64,000 nucleotides of DNA, from positions 128,046,999 to 128,110,998 of the forward strand of contig OW240914.1 of assembly GCA_933207985.1 (NCBI GenBank), in the 5' to 3' direction. This document shows, piece by piece, positions 32,129 through 42,644 of this stretch (positions are counted from its first letter, which is position 1; each line of letters begins with the position of its first letter). The notes beneath the pieces were generated by a model, which ran no database searches, was not told the DNA's origin, and saw only the letters and a program-made list of their open reading frames with translations. Position numbers and translations under genes: made by a program. The DNA comes from Pelobates cultripes (lineage: Eukaryota > Chordata > Amphibia > Anura > Pelobatidae).

Positions 32129-33712
32129 CTACATTGAAAGATTATATCCTTGAATATTCTGTTCTTGCAAGTATGCATCTAGTAGCTGTTTGAACATCTG
32201 TATGGACTCTGATAAAACCACTTCTTCAGGCAGAGAATTCCACATCCTGATTGTTCTTACAGTAAAAAAACCTTTCCTTTGCCTTAGACGAAATCTTCTT
32301 TCTTCCAGTCTAAACGCATGGCCTTGTGTCCTATGTAAAGTCCGGTTTGTGAATAGATTTCCACACAATGGTTTGTATTGGCCCTGAATATATTTGTATA
32401 ATGTTATCATATCCCCTCTCAGGCGACGTTTTTCTAAACTAAATAGGTTTAAATTTGTTAACCTTTCTTCATAGCCGATATGTTCCATTACTTTTATTAA
32501 TTTTGTAGCCTGCCTCTGCACTTTTTCTAGTGCCATAATATCCTTCTTTAGAACAGGTGCCCAAAATTGCACAGCATATTCAATATGGGGTCTTACCAGT
32601 GATTTATAAAGAGGCAAAATGATATTCTTGTCCCGAGAATGAATGCCCTTTTTCATGCATGACAATACCTTACTGGCCTTGGCCACTGCTGATTGACATT
32701 GCACATTGTTGCATAGTTTGTTGTCTATAACAATTCCCAAGTCCTTTTCGTGTGTTGTTATCCCTAATTCGCTTCCATTAAGGGTATACATTGCTTGTGT
32801 ATTCTTTACGCCGAAGTGCATAACTTTGCATTTTTCAACATTAAATTTCATCTGCCATTTGAGTGCCCAGTCCCCCAGTCTATCTAAATCCCTCTGCAGC
32901 AAAGTAATATCTTGCTCACATTGTATTGTTTTACAAAGTTTGGTGTCATCTGCAAACACTGAAACATGACTTTCAATGCAGTCTTCAAGATCATTTATAA
33001 ACATGTTAAATAGAAGGGGTCCCAGAACAGACCCCTGAGGGACACCACTTGCCACCTCTGTCCAGCTTGAAAATTTACCATTAATGACAACTCTTTGTAC
33101 TCTGTTTTTAAGCCAATGTTCTACCCAAGAACAAGCATTTTCATCTAGACCGATTTCCTTGAGTTTGAACACTAATCTATTGTGTGGAACTGTATCAAAT
33201 GCCTTGGCAAAATTCAAATAGATCACATCCACGGCAACACCCTGATCTATACTTCTACTTACTTCTTCGTAGAACGCAATCAAGTTAGTTTGACATGACC
33301 TGTGCTTCATAAAACCGTGCTGATTTTTGCTGATAACCATGTTCTTCTCAAGGAATTCTTGAATATTATCCCTTAATAACCTTTCAAATATTTTACCAGC
33401 CACAGAAGTTAAGCTCACAGGTCTATAATTTCCAGGCAAGGATTTTGAACCCTTTTTGAATATAGGAACCACATCTGCCTTCCTCCAATCCTCCGGAACA
33501 CTTCCTGAAAGAAAAGAATCTTGAAAGATTAAAAACAGAGGTTCACTTATTTCTACACTTAGTTCCTTAAGTACACGTGGATGGATACCGTCAGGCCCTG
33601 GAGCTTTGTTTATATTCACTTTCTTTAGTTGCTGCAGCACCTTGTCTTGAGTTAACCAATTACAATTATTCTGCAAGTTTTTAGTAGCAATCATTTGCAC
33701 ATCTATTGCCAT
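32129..33712 (-). CDS. CR1-like ORF2, reverse transcriptase part
   Basis: 527 codons, open over its length. Motifs: KAPGPDGIHPRVLKEL (~35), DVVPIFKKGSKSLPGNYRPV (~80), NQHGFMKHRSCQTNL (~130), YLNFAKAFDTVPH (~165; Asn for the usual Asp before FAKAFD), ASGVPQGSVLGPLLFNMFIN (~220), SVFADDTKL (catalytic FADD, ~250) and WQMKFNVEKCKVMHFG (~285). The tail TVRTIRMWNSLPEEVV is typical of CR1. It should be one protein with the endonuclease at 34925-33882 but is cut from it by a frameshift and stops at 33712-33886. Confidence 0.92.
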   Translation of the reverse strand: MAIDVQMIATKNLQNNCNWLTQDKVLQQLKKVNINKAPGPDGIHPRVLKELSVEISEPLFLIFQDSFLSGSVPEDWRKADVVPIFKKGSKSLPGNYRPVSLTSVAGKIFERLLRDNIQEFLEKNMVISKNQHGFMKHRSCQTNLIAFYEEVSRSIDQGVAVDVIYLNFAKAFDTVPHNRLVFKLKEIGLDENACSWVEHWLKNRVQRVVINGKFSSWTEVASGVPQGSVLGPLLFNMFINDLEDCIESHVSVFADDTKLCKTIQCEQDITLLQRDLDRLGDWALKWQMKFNVEKCKVMHFGVKNTQAMYTLNGSELGITTHEKDLGIVIDNKLCNNVQCQSAVAKASKVLSCMKKGIHSRDKNIILPLYKSLVRPHIEYAVQFWAPVLKKDIMALEKVQRQATKLIKVMEHIGYEERLTNLNLFSLEKRRLRGDMITLYKYIQGQYKPLCGNLFTNRTLHRTQGHAFRLEERRFRLRQRKGFFTVRTIRMWNSLPEEVVLSESIQMFKQLLDAYLQEQNIQGYNLSM

Positions 33713-33881
33713 GGGTTCTTCCTTAATATATACGGCGGAGAAATAGTTATTTAAAATTCCTGCCCTTCATTAACTAACACCCCCGTTTCAGTTTTTAGTG
33801 TACCTACACTTTCATTTTGTTTTGTTTTTAGAATTTATGTACTTAATGCTTTGGGGTTGGTTTTGCTCTCTTTAGCTATCA

Positions 33882-34925
33882 TTATTTCATTTTGAAGTTT
33901 AGCAAGTCTAATTGCCTTTTTGCACGCATTATTTGCTTCCTTATATCTTTTATAAGAGGCATCTGATTTGTCCGATTTAAATGCTTAAATGCCCTTTTCT
34001 TAGTTGTAATCTCTTGTTTTACTTCTCTACTAAGCCACATTGGTTTTAATTTGTTTCTTTTATATTTATTTCCCAATGGTACATACTGAGAAATGAACCT
34101 TTTTAATATTTGTTGGAAGATGATCCATTTATCCTCGGTGTTCTTTTCACTAAAGAGTTTATGCCAGTCAATATATTGTAAAGCTTCCCTTAACTTATTG
34201 AAATTGGCCTTTTTAAAATTATATGTTTTAGTATTCCCCATGTGCTTTTGTTTTTTTGAGTTTATTTCAAAGGACACTATATTGTGATCACTATTTCCCA
34301 AGTGCTCACCTACTTGAATGTTGGTCAAAAGATCAACGTTGTTTGTTAAAACCAGGTCCAGACAAGCGTCCATTCTAGTTGGTGCTTGTACAAGTTGTGA
34401 CATGAAGGTGTCATTTAACAAGTTTAAAAACCTAATTCCCTTTGCTGAGGTACTAGTCCCTCTGTCCCAATTTATATCCGGGTAATTAAAATCTCCAATA
34501 ATTAAAGTGTTACCCAGATTTGCAGCTTTCTCAATTTGCTCAAACAGCTGTTGTTCCTCGTCAATATTAACATTAGGTGGTTTATAACATATCCCAACCA
34601 ATAGTTGGTTTCCCTTCTTTTCCCCCAAGCAGATATTTACCCATAAAGCTTCCACATTATCCTCCTCGCATTCCATTTGCTTAACATTTGGCTTTAAATC
34701 ATGGTTGACATACAAACATACCCCACCACCCTTCTTGTTTTTCCTATCCTTCCTAAATAACATGTACCCATTTAAGTTAGCTGCCCAGTCATGTGTCTCA
34801 TCCCACCATGTTTCAGTTATGCCTATTATATCATATTGTTTAGTGTATGCTAATGCCTCTAGTTCCCCCATTTTGTTATTTAGGCTCCTTGCATTAGTAA
34901 ACATACATTTAATATTATGTGTCAA
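33882..34925 (-). CDS. CR1-like ORF2, apurinic-type endonuclease part
   Basis: 347 codons. Endonuclease/exonuclease/phosphatase fold motifs: FTNARSLNNKM (Asn), GITETWWDETHDW (Glu), GGVCLYV, LIIGDFNYPDINW (Asp and Asn), LDLVLTN and LGNSDHNIVSFE (final Asp-His). Such enzymes nick the target DNA for target-primed reverse transcription. All key residues are present. After residue 347 the frame shifts (the continuation KESKTNPKAL is in another register), so the joint ORF2 protein is broken. Confidence 0.9.
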   Translation of the reverse strand: MTHNIKCMFTNARSLNNKMGELEALAYTKQYDIIGITETWWDETHDWAANLNGYMLFRKDRKNKKGGGVCLYVNHDLKPNVKQMECEEDNVEALWVNICLGEKKGNQLLVGICYKPPNVNIDEEQQLFEQIEKAANLGNTLIIGDFNYPDINWDRGTSTSAKGIRFLNLLNDTFMSQLVQAPTRMDACLDLVLTNNVDLLTNIQVGEHLGNSDHNIVSFEINSKKQKHMGNTKTYNFKKANFNKLREALQYIDWHKLFSEKNTEDKWIIFQQILKRFISQYVPLGNKYKRNKLKPMWLSREVKQEITTKKRAFKHLNRTNQMPLIKDIRKQIMRAKRQLDLLNFKMK

Positions 34926-35077
34926 TTGTATATTTTGTGAATTTTCAACATTACACAGCTTCTCTGTTCTGAGCTTGCCCCTCCCCCCGTCTCCACCCCC
35001 CTTAAACTGTGCTAAAGCCCATCTCCTTTCTGTCCAATCTCCATTTTGTAGATTGCTATGACCCTCCCCCCCTACTA

Positions 35078-35961
35078 CTAGTTTAAAATCTCCTCCAGCC
35101 TTCTAGCCATCCTATCCCCCAGCACTGCAGACCCACTCCCATTTAGGTGCAATCCATCACCACTATAAAGGTTGTACCCAATCGCAAAGTCGGCCCAGTG
35201 CTCTAAAAACCCCAAACCCTCCTTCCTGCACCAAGACTTAAGCCATGCATTGACCTCTCTAATCTCCCGCTGCCTTTCCACTGTAGCGCGTGGCACAGGT
35301 AATCTCTCAGAGAATACCACCTTGGAGATCCTTTTCTTAAGTTTGCTACCTAATTCCCTGATATCATTCTTTAGGACCTTCCATCTTCCTCTTACTTTGT
35401 CATTGGTACCAACATGGACCATGACCGCTGGGTCATCCCCAGCCCCTCCCAAGAATCCATCCACTCTGTCAGCAACATGCCGGACCCGAGCACCCGGGAG
35501 ACAGCAAATTGTCCGGTTGAGCCGATCAGAGCGGCAGATTGCCCTATCTGCTCTCCGAATGATAGAGTCCCCTACCACTACAACCTGTCTTGCCTTCCTT
35601 ACATTTTGATCCCCACCCGTACTAGGGGGGCTGTTCGCTCGGCTGTTAGAAGTAACAGCATCCTCTAATACAGCTACTCCTGAGCTGATGCTCCCAACAT
35701 CTTCCCTCAAACGGCAAATCTGCTAGGTTGCACCAAATCAGGACTAGCTAGCCCTTTCCTCTTCCCTCCCCCTCTGCTTCCTTGCCCCACTGTCACCCAG
35801 CTACATGCCTGTTCCCCATCTGTCTTATCTCCTCCCTCTCCACTACCTGTCCCCACTAAACTCTGCTCAGTGAGCAGCAGACTCCTCTCAAGATTGTCAA
35901 TCTCCCTCAAAGTTGCGAATTGCTTCTCGAGATCTCCAATCTGAGCTTCCAGAGAAGCCAC
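35078..35961 (-). pseudogene. CR1-like ORF1 with SGNH/GDSL esterase domain, frameshifted
   Basis: The first frame (35961-35707) has a coiled start SLEAQIGDLEKQFATLRE, preceded by a Cys-containing stretch in the same frame upstream. The second frame (35710-35078, 210 codons) has the esterase: VVVVGDSIIRRAD (GDS block, ~45), VMVHVGTNDKVRG (GTND block, ~95) and GDGLHLNGSGS (Asp-x-x-His block, ~190). This is the ORF1 esterase known in CR1-group LINEs. A frameshift lies near 35707. Confidence 0.85.
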
Positions 35962-36128
35962 TCGTACACAACCATCACAGAACTATGGACCCTGGATGGG
36001 TACATCCAGGCATCCATACATGGAACAAGATGTGCATTGAGTCAAACCAGCAATCTTGCTAACACTCATTTCCCCAGAAACAGAAAATGAAAACAATTAC
36101 CTTGTAGTTTAAACCCCTTGTTTGTTTC

Positions 36129-36191
36129 AACTCCTGGTTTTCTAACTCCTACTTGAAAGAGTCTACTTAATAGAGGCTGCTTTCAAGTAAT
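36129..36191. repeat. 63-bp direct repeat, left copy
   Basis: Begins AACTCCTGGTTTTCTAACTC and ends TTTCAAGTAAT. Identical by reading to 46112-46174. With the Penelope pair taken out, the two copies would be about 230 bp apart, which suggests a tandem unit in the CR1 5' region and not a target duplication. Confidence 0.85.
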
Positions 36192-36796
36192 TTGAGCAAG
36201 CTCAGTGAGTTAGGTGTGTGCCTTTATGGGGAAACAATCCCACACAGGTGCAATTAATGAACAATCCCCCAATCAATCAAGCAGCAGCACAAAAAAGGAG
36301 GGAAAACCAGAACACAGAAAAAAAAAAAGAAGAAAATTTAAAAAACAAAAACTTTTTTTTTTTAAACCTTACCAGTTTTAAATTATACATACATAAAACA
36401 AGTGGAGCTTTTTAAATTTCAGCAGGCTTTCTGTGAAAATAAAATACAAACAGAAAATAGTGCAATATGTCTGTAACACACTATATAAAAAATAGATTGG
36501 AAGATATGTCAAACTCACAAGCCTGGAGTCATACCCTCATATGACTCTGGTGGTATAAGCCTCTGGACCATTTGGGGGTTGTCCAGACCCTTCTTTGGCA
36601 GCGTGTTGAATGTTGAGTGGTTCCTTTTGTGCCCTTCTAACTGGTTTCAAAATAGGGATAAATACCCAGTGTGTCAGGGTTCTTTAAAAAACAATTTATT
36701 CCAAAATTTTTTACAAACAAGATATATATAGTAAAAAAGAATACTTATCCCAGGTAGTACTGGGTAGACTTAATAGTCCCAAGTTCAAAGTGATAG

Positions 36797-36840
36797 TCCA
36801 AAACGCGTTTCGCCTTTTCATAAGGCTTCCTCAGTTGGCT
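36797..36840 (-). ncRNA. hammerhead-like ribozyme motif, left PLE-2 copy
   Basis: Minus-strand mirror of 45484-45525: CCAA, CTGAGGA, A, stem GCCTT/AAGGC, GAA, palindrome ACGCGT, TTTTGG. It lies about 450 bp past the RT stop codon in element order. Confidence 0.6.
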
Positions 36841-37289
36841 GTTCTATTTTCCGTCTGTTCTAGTGGCTTTTAAATGCCTCGTTTGCCGGTTTCACTAGTT
36901 CCGTCTTTTACTTCCGGGTTTCGTCACTTCCGGTTTGCGTCTTTTTGGAACGCACCGTGCGTTCCAACATCAGTTTCGTCATCGGACTTCCTTGTGTGTG
37001 TGATTCAACAAGCTTTATTGGCATAAGGAAGTGTCCCATGCATGAGAAATGATTCCCATAGGGACCACTAAGCAGGAAAGTTAGCATGTCTGCATAAAGT
37101 TCGTGCAGTGTGGGCTCATACATATAATATAATAGTAAAAGTGAATGGTAAAAGGTGATTCCTTATATTGCACAGTAGGTGAACAAGCTGGATTGACTAA
37201 AAATTAAATACATAAAAAAGGGAGGTAAAAACATAATGGATACTAAAATGCACATAAAAAATAAAATAAAACTATACTAAAAATGCATA

Positions 37290-39676
37290 TTAATTCATAA
37301 AATGGCATAATTCAAAATCTTTGTTTAATCCATACGGTATCATAGTATTAAAATTAAAAATAAATTTCATTTCCTCCTTCCCTATCTTCCTAATATAGTC
37401 TCCTCCTCTCCAATCTTTTGATACTTGCTTAATTGCACTAAAAAACATTCCTTCAGGGTTTTTTTGGTGTATAATTCTGAAGTGATTGGAGACACTGTGT
37501 GACTCCACTCCATTTTTAATGTTTCTTGTGTGTTCCGCCACTCTAGTGTTAAGGCTTCGAATTGTGCGACCTATGTAAAGGAGGTTGCAGGGACATTTTA
37601 GAACGTAAATCACTCCCTTGGAGTGGCAGGTAAGGTGATCTTTTATTGTGAATTTCCTATTGATGAAGGGTTCTAGATCTGTTATATGTCTTTTTTTATT
37701 TTTAGTATTCTTGCATGCTAGACATTGTCCGCATCCATAGAATCCTTTGTCGATTGAAAATAAATTTTTCTTTATTTTTGTTTCTCTATTGCAACTTTGT
37801 ACTAGGGTATTTTTAAGGTTCTTGGCTCCCCTAAAAATTATTTTTGGTTTATCGGGCAGAATATTTTTGAGAACTGGATCATCTCGTAAGATATGCCAAT
37901 GCTTGTTTATAATTTTGTTAATTTTCTTGTTGTTGCCATTAAAATTACATATAAAAGGAATGTTATTATTACTCCATTTAGAGTCTTTCTTTTTGTTTTT
38001 GTATACCAGAAGTTCCTTTCTCGGTATTTGTAAAACATTTTCTAAGGCTGCCTGTAATGAAGATTCCTCGTAGCCTTTATGTAAAAATTGAATTTTGATC
38101 TTATTAGCTTGTCTTAAGTAATCTTGGTCACTCGAACAGTTCCTTCTAATTCTTAGGAACTGTCCTCTGGGTGCATTGATTAACCAAGGAGAGTGGTGGC
38201 AACTTTCTTTGCGAATGTAGCCATTCGCATCAACTTCTTTAAAATAATTTTTGGTTGCAATCTTCATGTCTGTTATGTGGATATCTAGATCTAAAAAATT
38301 AATGTGTTGCGTGTTGATCTGTGCAGTCAGAGTTAAGTTCCATTCATTGGCATTTAGATAGGAAATGAAGGAGTTTAGGTCCATAGCGTTCCCTGTCCAG
38401 ATAAAAAATATATCGTCTATATAACGGCGAAAGTTCACCAAGTTCGACCCCCATGGGTGTCCTTGATATACGCACTGCTCTTCCCAATAAGCCATGAACA
38501 GGTTCGCATAGCTGGGGGCGAACTTGGTGCCCATCGCCGTCCCCCTAACTTGTAGGTAAAAAACTTCATTGAACCAGAAAAAATTGTTGGTTAGAATAAG
38601 ATGTATACCTTCTAAAATAAATAAAACTTGTTCTTTTTTAAAATTATGTTTTTCTAAAAGTATTGCACAGCTTCCAATCCCTTTTCGTGAGGTATTATGC
38701 TATATAACGAAGTCACATCACATGTGACCAAAAAATTCCCTTCATTCCAAGTTGTCTCCTCTAAAATTTGTAAAATATGGATGGTGTCTTTTAAATATGC
38801 AGGATTCTGGATGACTAAAGGTTGCAATAGATGGTCTAAATATTCGGAGATTTTGGCGGAGATGGAGTCTATTCCAGATATAATGGGCCTCCCTGGAGGG
38901 TTGTCTCTATTCTTATGTATTTTCGGGAGGTGGTAATATATCGGAATTTTAGGATAAGGGGTGGATAAGTAGTCCGCTTCCTGTTCGGTTAGTATTTTCT
39001 TTTCTAAACCTTTCTTGATGAACTCATCAAATTTCCTTTTAATATCTTCACTAGGGTTCTTATCCAATATTCTATATGTCTCTGAGTCTGACAATATTCT
39101 CTTTGCTTCTTGTACATACTTACTTTTTGTGGTGACAACTACCCCACCCCCTTTGTCCGCTGGTTTAATAACAATTTCTTTGTTGTGTTGTAATTGTTCT
39201 ACTACTTTTCTTTCTTTAATAGACAAATTCTGGGAGTATTTACTCAGTGGTTTCATTTTCTTGATTTCTTTCATTACCATCATTTCAAACGTTTTTATTT
39301 CATCTGAAATGAGGTGTTTAGGAAAGAATTCTGATTTTGTTTTGAGGTTAGTGTGTATATACTCTGATACTGCTTCCTCATCCGGTTTATTCTCTTTATT
39401 AAAGAAGAATTTTTTTAGGCAAAGATGCCTAATAAATTTATTGATGTCTATGTAGAAATCAAACTTATTGAGGTCTGTAGTAGGGGCGAACTTAAGCCCC
39501 TTCTGCAGAACCTCAATTTCCTCCTTTGGTAGTTCTGTGTCTGTTAAATTGAAAATGCCATCAGATTTTACCTCTTTCCTCTCTTCTCCTTGTGTCTGTC
39601 TTCTTCTCCTTCTCCTTCTTCTACTGCTTCTCTTTCTTTTGTTGTTGATCTCTGTCGTTTGCCCGGGGACTCCCAT
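37290..39676 (-). pseudogene. PLE-2 RT / GIY-YIG protein, left copy, one frameshift
   Basis: Same protein as the right copy, starting at the ATG 39676-39674. One base is missing near 38655-38660 compared with the right copy (CAATACTTTTAG versus CAATATTTTTTAG), which ends the first frame after KGLEAVQYF. The second frame (38534-37290) is open through RT and GIY-YIG to the end. At the place where the right copy has its stop, this copy has CAA (Gln). The two copies therefore carry different single lesions. Confidence 0.92.
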
Positions 39677-40428
39677 ATCTTGATTTGGCGTGTTTCCTTC
39701 AATCTCTCGTGGATGGGGTCCTTCCGAAAAAAACTAGGTGCCAAATATCCCTGTTTTGATGTACCTGGTTCTTCTTCTATTATAACAAATTCCCTATTGT
39801 GGGTTGTTGTGGGGTGTCTATCTTCTAGCTTCCTTCTATCCTTCTCCTCTTGCATTGGGTATCTCCCTTCCCTTCCTTCTGGGAGGTTTGATCGTACGGC
39901 TTGACTGTAGCTCCTATGGTGGGTTGGCTTTAATAGAGAGAAGTTCTTCCTTTCTACCTTATCGGGAGCTTTTGATCGTGTCCCTTGGCTATAATTTTCA
40001 TGGTTGGTGGATTTTAAAGGGGAGGAGTATGTGTTGTTTCGGTTTTCCCACCTTTGTGGGTTGTAATCCCTTTCCTGTTTCTGGTGGTATTCCCTTGTTG
40101 GTTGATAGAGAGATCTTGGGATATATTCCCTTTGTCTACCTTTTGATCTACTTTTGCTACGGGACTTACTCCTCCTTTTTTCCACCTGTCTCCTAGTTGG
40201 TGTATAATCATTATGTCTCCTATTTGGTGCATAAATATTTTCCCTTTTATATTCATTTTGTCTCCTATTTGGTATATAAGAATTGTGTCTCTTATATGGT
40301 TCTCTCTTCTGGTTGTTAAATTGAGGTTTTGGCTTTTTAGAGGGGTATATATTTTCAGTTTTATAATCGTTTATGTCTCTAAGGTATTTTTTCTTTTTTA
40401 CATCAATGACTTCCTTTTCTATTCTTTT
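39568..40428 (-). pseudogene. PLE-2 ORF1, basic Arg/Ser-rich protein, left copy
   Basis: Open from the half-L1 insertion point to a stop at 39568. The upstream part has repeats of the type NRRxxxYxxxN (YIPNRRQNEYKREN; YAPNRRHNDYTPTRRQ). Next come RSKSRSKSRSKGRQRE, Tyr/Gln-rich tracts and an acidic-basic end (EEGEGEEDRHKEKRGKR). It overlaps the RT frame by about 109 nt in a different register. It continues on the far side of the half-L1 (42375-42479: IKDWKDKISNATKPEIFNQI, coiled). No known domain. RNA binding is a guess based on composition. Confidence 0.6.
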
Positions 40429-42359
40429 TTTTTTTTTTTTTTTTTTTTGTAGTGCAGGTATATAGTACAGGCTGGCAAGAGGTGCCCCGAAAGCAATCCT
40501 CTGGCAGTTCCCACGCTTAGCATGCGGGGTACATAGATAACAAGCACAATTTTTGAATTAGTCAGGCTTAAACATGTGGATTGGGTCGTAGGATTTAAAT
40601 ACAATTAAGTTATACAATGCTATTTTATACATTTGTGATTTTTAAGTGTTGTCGTTCCAGTGTGGTATAGTGTGACACAGACTATGTGGATTGGTAAGTA
40701 TGTGGTTGGCCCTCCAGCTCCAGGCACTCTTATGCCTTTCTGGTGTGGTAGCCTAAATCTAACTGGGTTACAGTGGTGGTGCTCTGCGTTCTGAAGTGCG
40801 TCCCGGCTAGTGTGTGTGCCGGAGCGTGTTAGAGGTTCGTTGCTTGCTGCCTCCGGTGTTTGTCATAGCTGTATTATAGGTACTGCGGTCTTAGGAGGTG
40901 TGTGTGGGGGGCAGTGTAAGTGGCTCAAGGGGAGCTGTCGGGCTTCAGGTGGGCTGTTTGTGGGGGAGCCCTCTCTTGTGTGCATATCAGTAGTGTTAGG
41001 CTGGAACATGTGGCCGAGATATGGGTAGCAGGGAACGGAAAAGTCAACAACAAAAAAAGAAGAAAATTAGCATTTTAAACAGTGTAAAACTATATACGTA
41101 TAAAACTGGTGCCCTAGGCCGAACCTAAGGACGTGTTATTAGCTGGCTGTCCCTCTAGTCAATGTCCTCAGGTGATGGCCGCTGCAGTTCCTCCCTTGTT
41201 CTGCCGTCGGGGGGAGAACGGGATCACTGTGTCCGGGTTCCATTGGTGTGGCTTGCGGCCTGCCGCCTCCGCTCCGGTAGATGACAGGGCGTCTAGAGGT
41301 AGGTTGAGGGTGGGTAGTGTGGCCTTTGCCTCTTCTAGATCTCTGATCTGGAGCCTGTTTCCCCCGTGTTGGATCAGTAAGGTGCGGGATTTCCGCCATT
41401 GGTATGAAATCTGCTTCTGTCGGAGGAGTGATGTGAAGGGTCGGAGCGACCTTCTCCAGGCTAGCGTACTCCCTGATAGGTCCGGAAAGAAGGTGAGAGA
41501 CATGTCCTCAAATTTATATGGCACGTGGTCTCTGACTGCCGCCATCACCGCTGCTTTATCTTTTCCGCTTATTAGTTGGATGATCATGTCCCTCGGTACG
41601 TCGTCCGGTGCTCTTGGGGATTTGGGTACACGAAAGAACCCCTCTATTCCCACCAGCTTGCCCTGTCTTGGGGTAAGTACCGTGCTTAGTAGGCGCCTCA
41701 GTAGGTGCGGTATTTCCGCTGTCGGCACTTCATTCGAGATGCCCCTAATCTTTATATTATTCCTCCGCCTCCAATCTTCCATTGCGGAGAAGCGGCGTTC
41801 AGCTTGTTCGCTGTGGCTCTGGAGCCCCCGAACCGCCTCTTGAAGTGTGGCAATCTGTTGGGCCTGGGTGTCGGACGCGGCTTCTACCACCGCCAGTCTG
41901 CCCGTAAGGCCTTGTAAATCCGTGCGGATTAGTGCAACATCCGTCTGGATGTTCCTCTGGAGATCTGCCAGAAGTGCTTTCAGCACCGCCGCCGTCACTG
42001 GTGCGTTGTCTCGGTCGGTGAGCTGTTGGGCAACTTTTGGATTGGCAAGTGGGATCTCGCTGTCCTCGTCAGGGGACATGTCGTCTGAGAGGTCAGAGTA
42101 CGTTGCAGGATGGTCGGCCATCTTTGGTCTCGTCCCTCCACTGGCCTGCCGCAGCATGTCTCCTATATCGAAGCCCATCCGTGTCTTTTCTGGCCTCATC
42201 TTCTTCGATATGCGACCCATGCTGTGTCCACAGTCTCGTGGGGGGTTCCCCAGTCGTGGGTAGCCCACTTTTAGGGTCTTGTGCGGTAGTTGTTTGGATT
42301 CCGCAGACAGAGCTCAGACAATGTGCGGCCATTCAGCTCGCCCGCTTGGCTCCGCCCCT
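40428..42359 (-). mobile_element. half-L1: complete ORF1-only LINE of the L1/Tx1 type
   Basis: 1,932 bp on the minus strand with a poly(A) tail (T run 40428-40449 on the plus strand). An exact 15-bp target duplication CCTTTTCTATTCTTT flanks it (40413-40427 and 42360-42374). The order is 5' UTR with a GGCGGAGCC box (42356-42348), one intact ORF1, a ~720-bp 3' UTR and poly(A). There is no endonuclease/RT ORF2. It interrupts PLE-2 ORF1. The layout is that of HAL1-type half-LINEs described in mammals. Confidence 0.92.
41168..42220 (-). CDS. ORF1 protein of the half-L1, intact
   Basis: 350 aa from the ATG at 42220 (MGRISKKMRPEK), chosen because the related element at 10182 starts MGRKTKK. An upstream in-frame ATG at 42268 is also possible. 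Residues ~85-155 form a long coiled coil (LIRTDLQGLTGRLAVVEAAS). Next come WRRRNNIKIRGISNEVPTAE, the start of the RRM-like domain, and a C-terminal domain with LAWRRSLRPFTSLLRQKQIS and LLIQHGGNRLQI. This is the L1 ORF1p layout (Transposase_22): a trimeric RNA chaperone that packages LINE RNA. No stop or frameshift. It could work only with ORF2 protein supplied by another element. Confidence 0.93.
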   Translation of the reverse strand: MGRISKKMRPEKTRMGFDIGDMLRQASGGTRPKMADHPATYSDLSDDMSPDEDSEIPLANPKVAQQLTDRDNAPVTAAVLKALLADLQRNIQTDVALIRTDLQGLTGRLAVVEAASDTQAQQIATLQEAVRGLQSHSEQAERRFSAMEDWRRRNNIKIRGISNEVPTAEIPHLLRRLLSTVLTPRQGKLVGIEGFFRVPKSPRAPDDVPRDMIIQLISGKDKAAVMAAVRDHVPYKFEDMSLTFFPDLSGSTLAWRRSLRPFTSLLRQKQISYQWRKSRTLLIQHGGNRLQIRDLEEAKATLPTLNLPLDALSSTGAEAAGRKPHQWNPDTVIPFSPRRQNKGGTAAAIT

Positions 42360-42644
42360 CCTTTTCTATTCTTTCTACTTTATTGTTTAAATCACTCATT
42401 ATTTGATTAAATATCTCAGGCTTTGTTGCGTTGCTAATTTTATCCTTCCAATCTTTTATTTCTTTATCCAATTGTAGCAGGATAGAAGGAAGCTAGAAGA
42501 TAGACACCCCACAACAACCCACAATAGGGAATTTGTTATAATAGAAGAAGAACCAGGTACATCAAAACAGGGATATTTGGCACCTAGTTTTTTTCGGAAG
42601 GACCCCATCCACGAGAGATTGAAGGAAACACGCCAAATCAAGAT

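Larger units (their letters stand above)
31940..36368 (-). mobile_element. CR1-like LINE, long but frameshifted
   Basis: On the minus strand: ORF1 with an SGNH esterase (35961-35078), ORF2 endonuclease (34925-33882), RT (33712-32129) and a 3' tail ending in repeated CTATGTAACTATGTAACT near 31966-31942. Domain order and tail fit the CR1/L2 group. The 5' UTR continues to the Penelope insertion at 36383 and probably beyond it to the right of 46055. A second CR1 3' end of the same family lies at 55660-56030. Confidence 0.9.

Noticed and set aside
39804..40196. 130-codon hydrophobic plus frame, and similar frames opposite PLE-2
   Set aside because: Antisense to PLE-2 ORF1 and RT. Lys/Glu-rich coding on one strand yields Phe/Leu-rich frames on the other.
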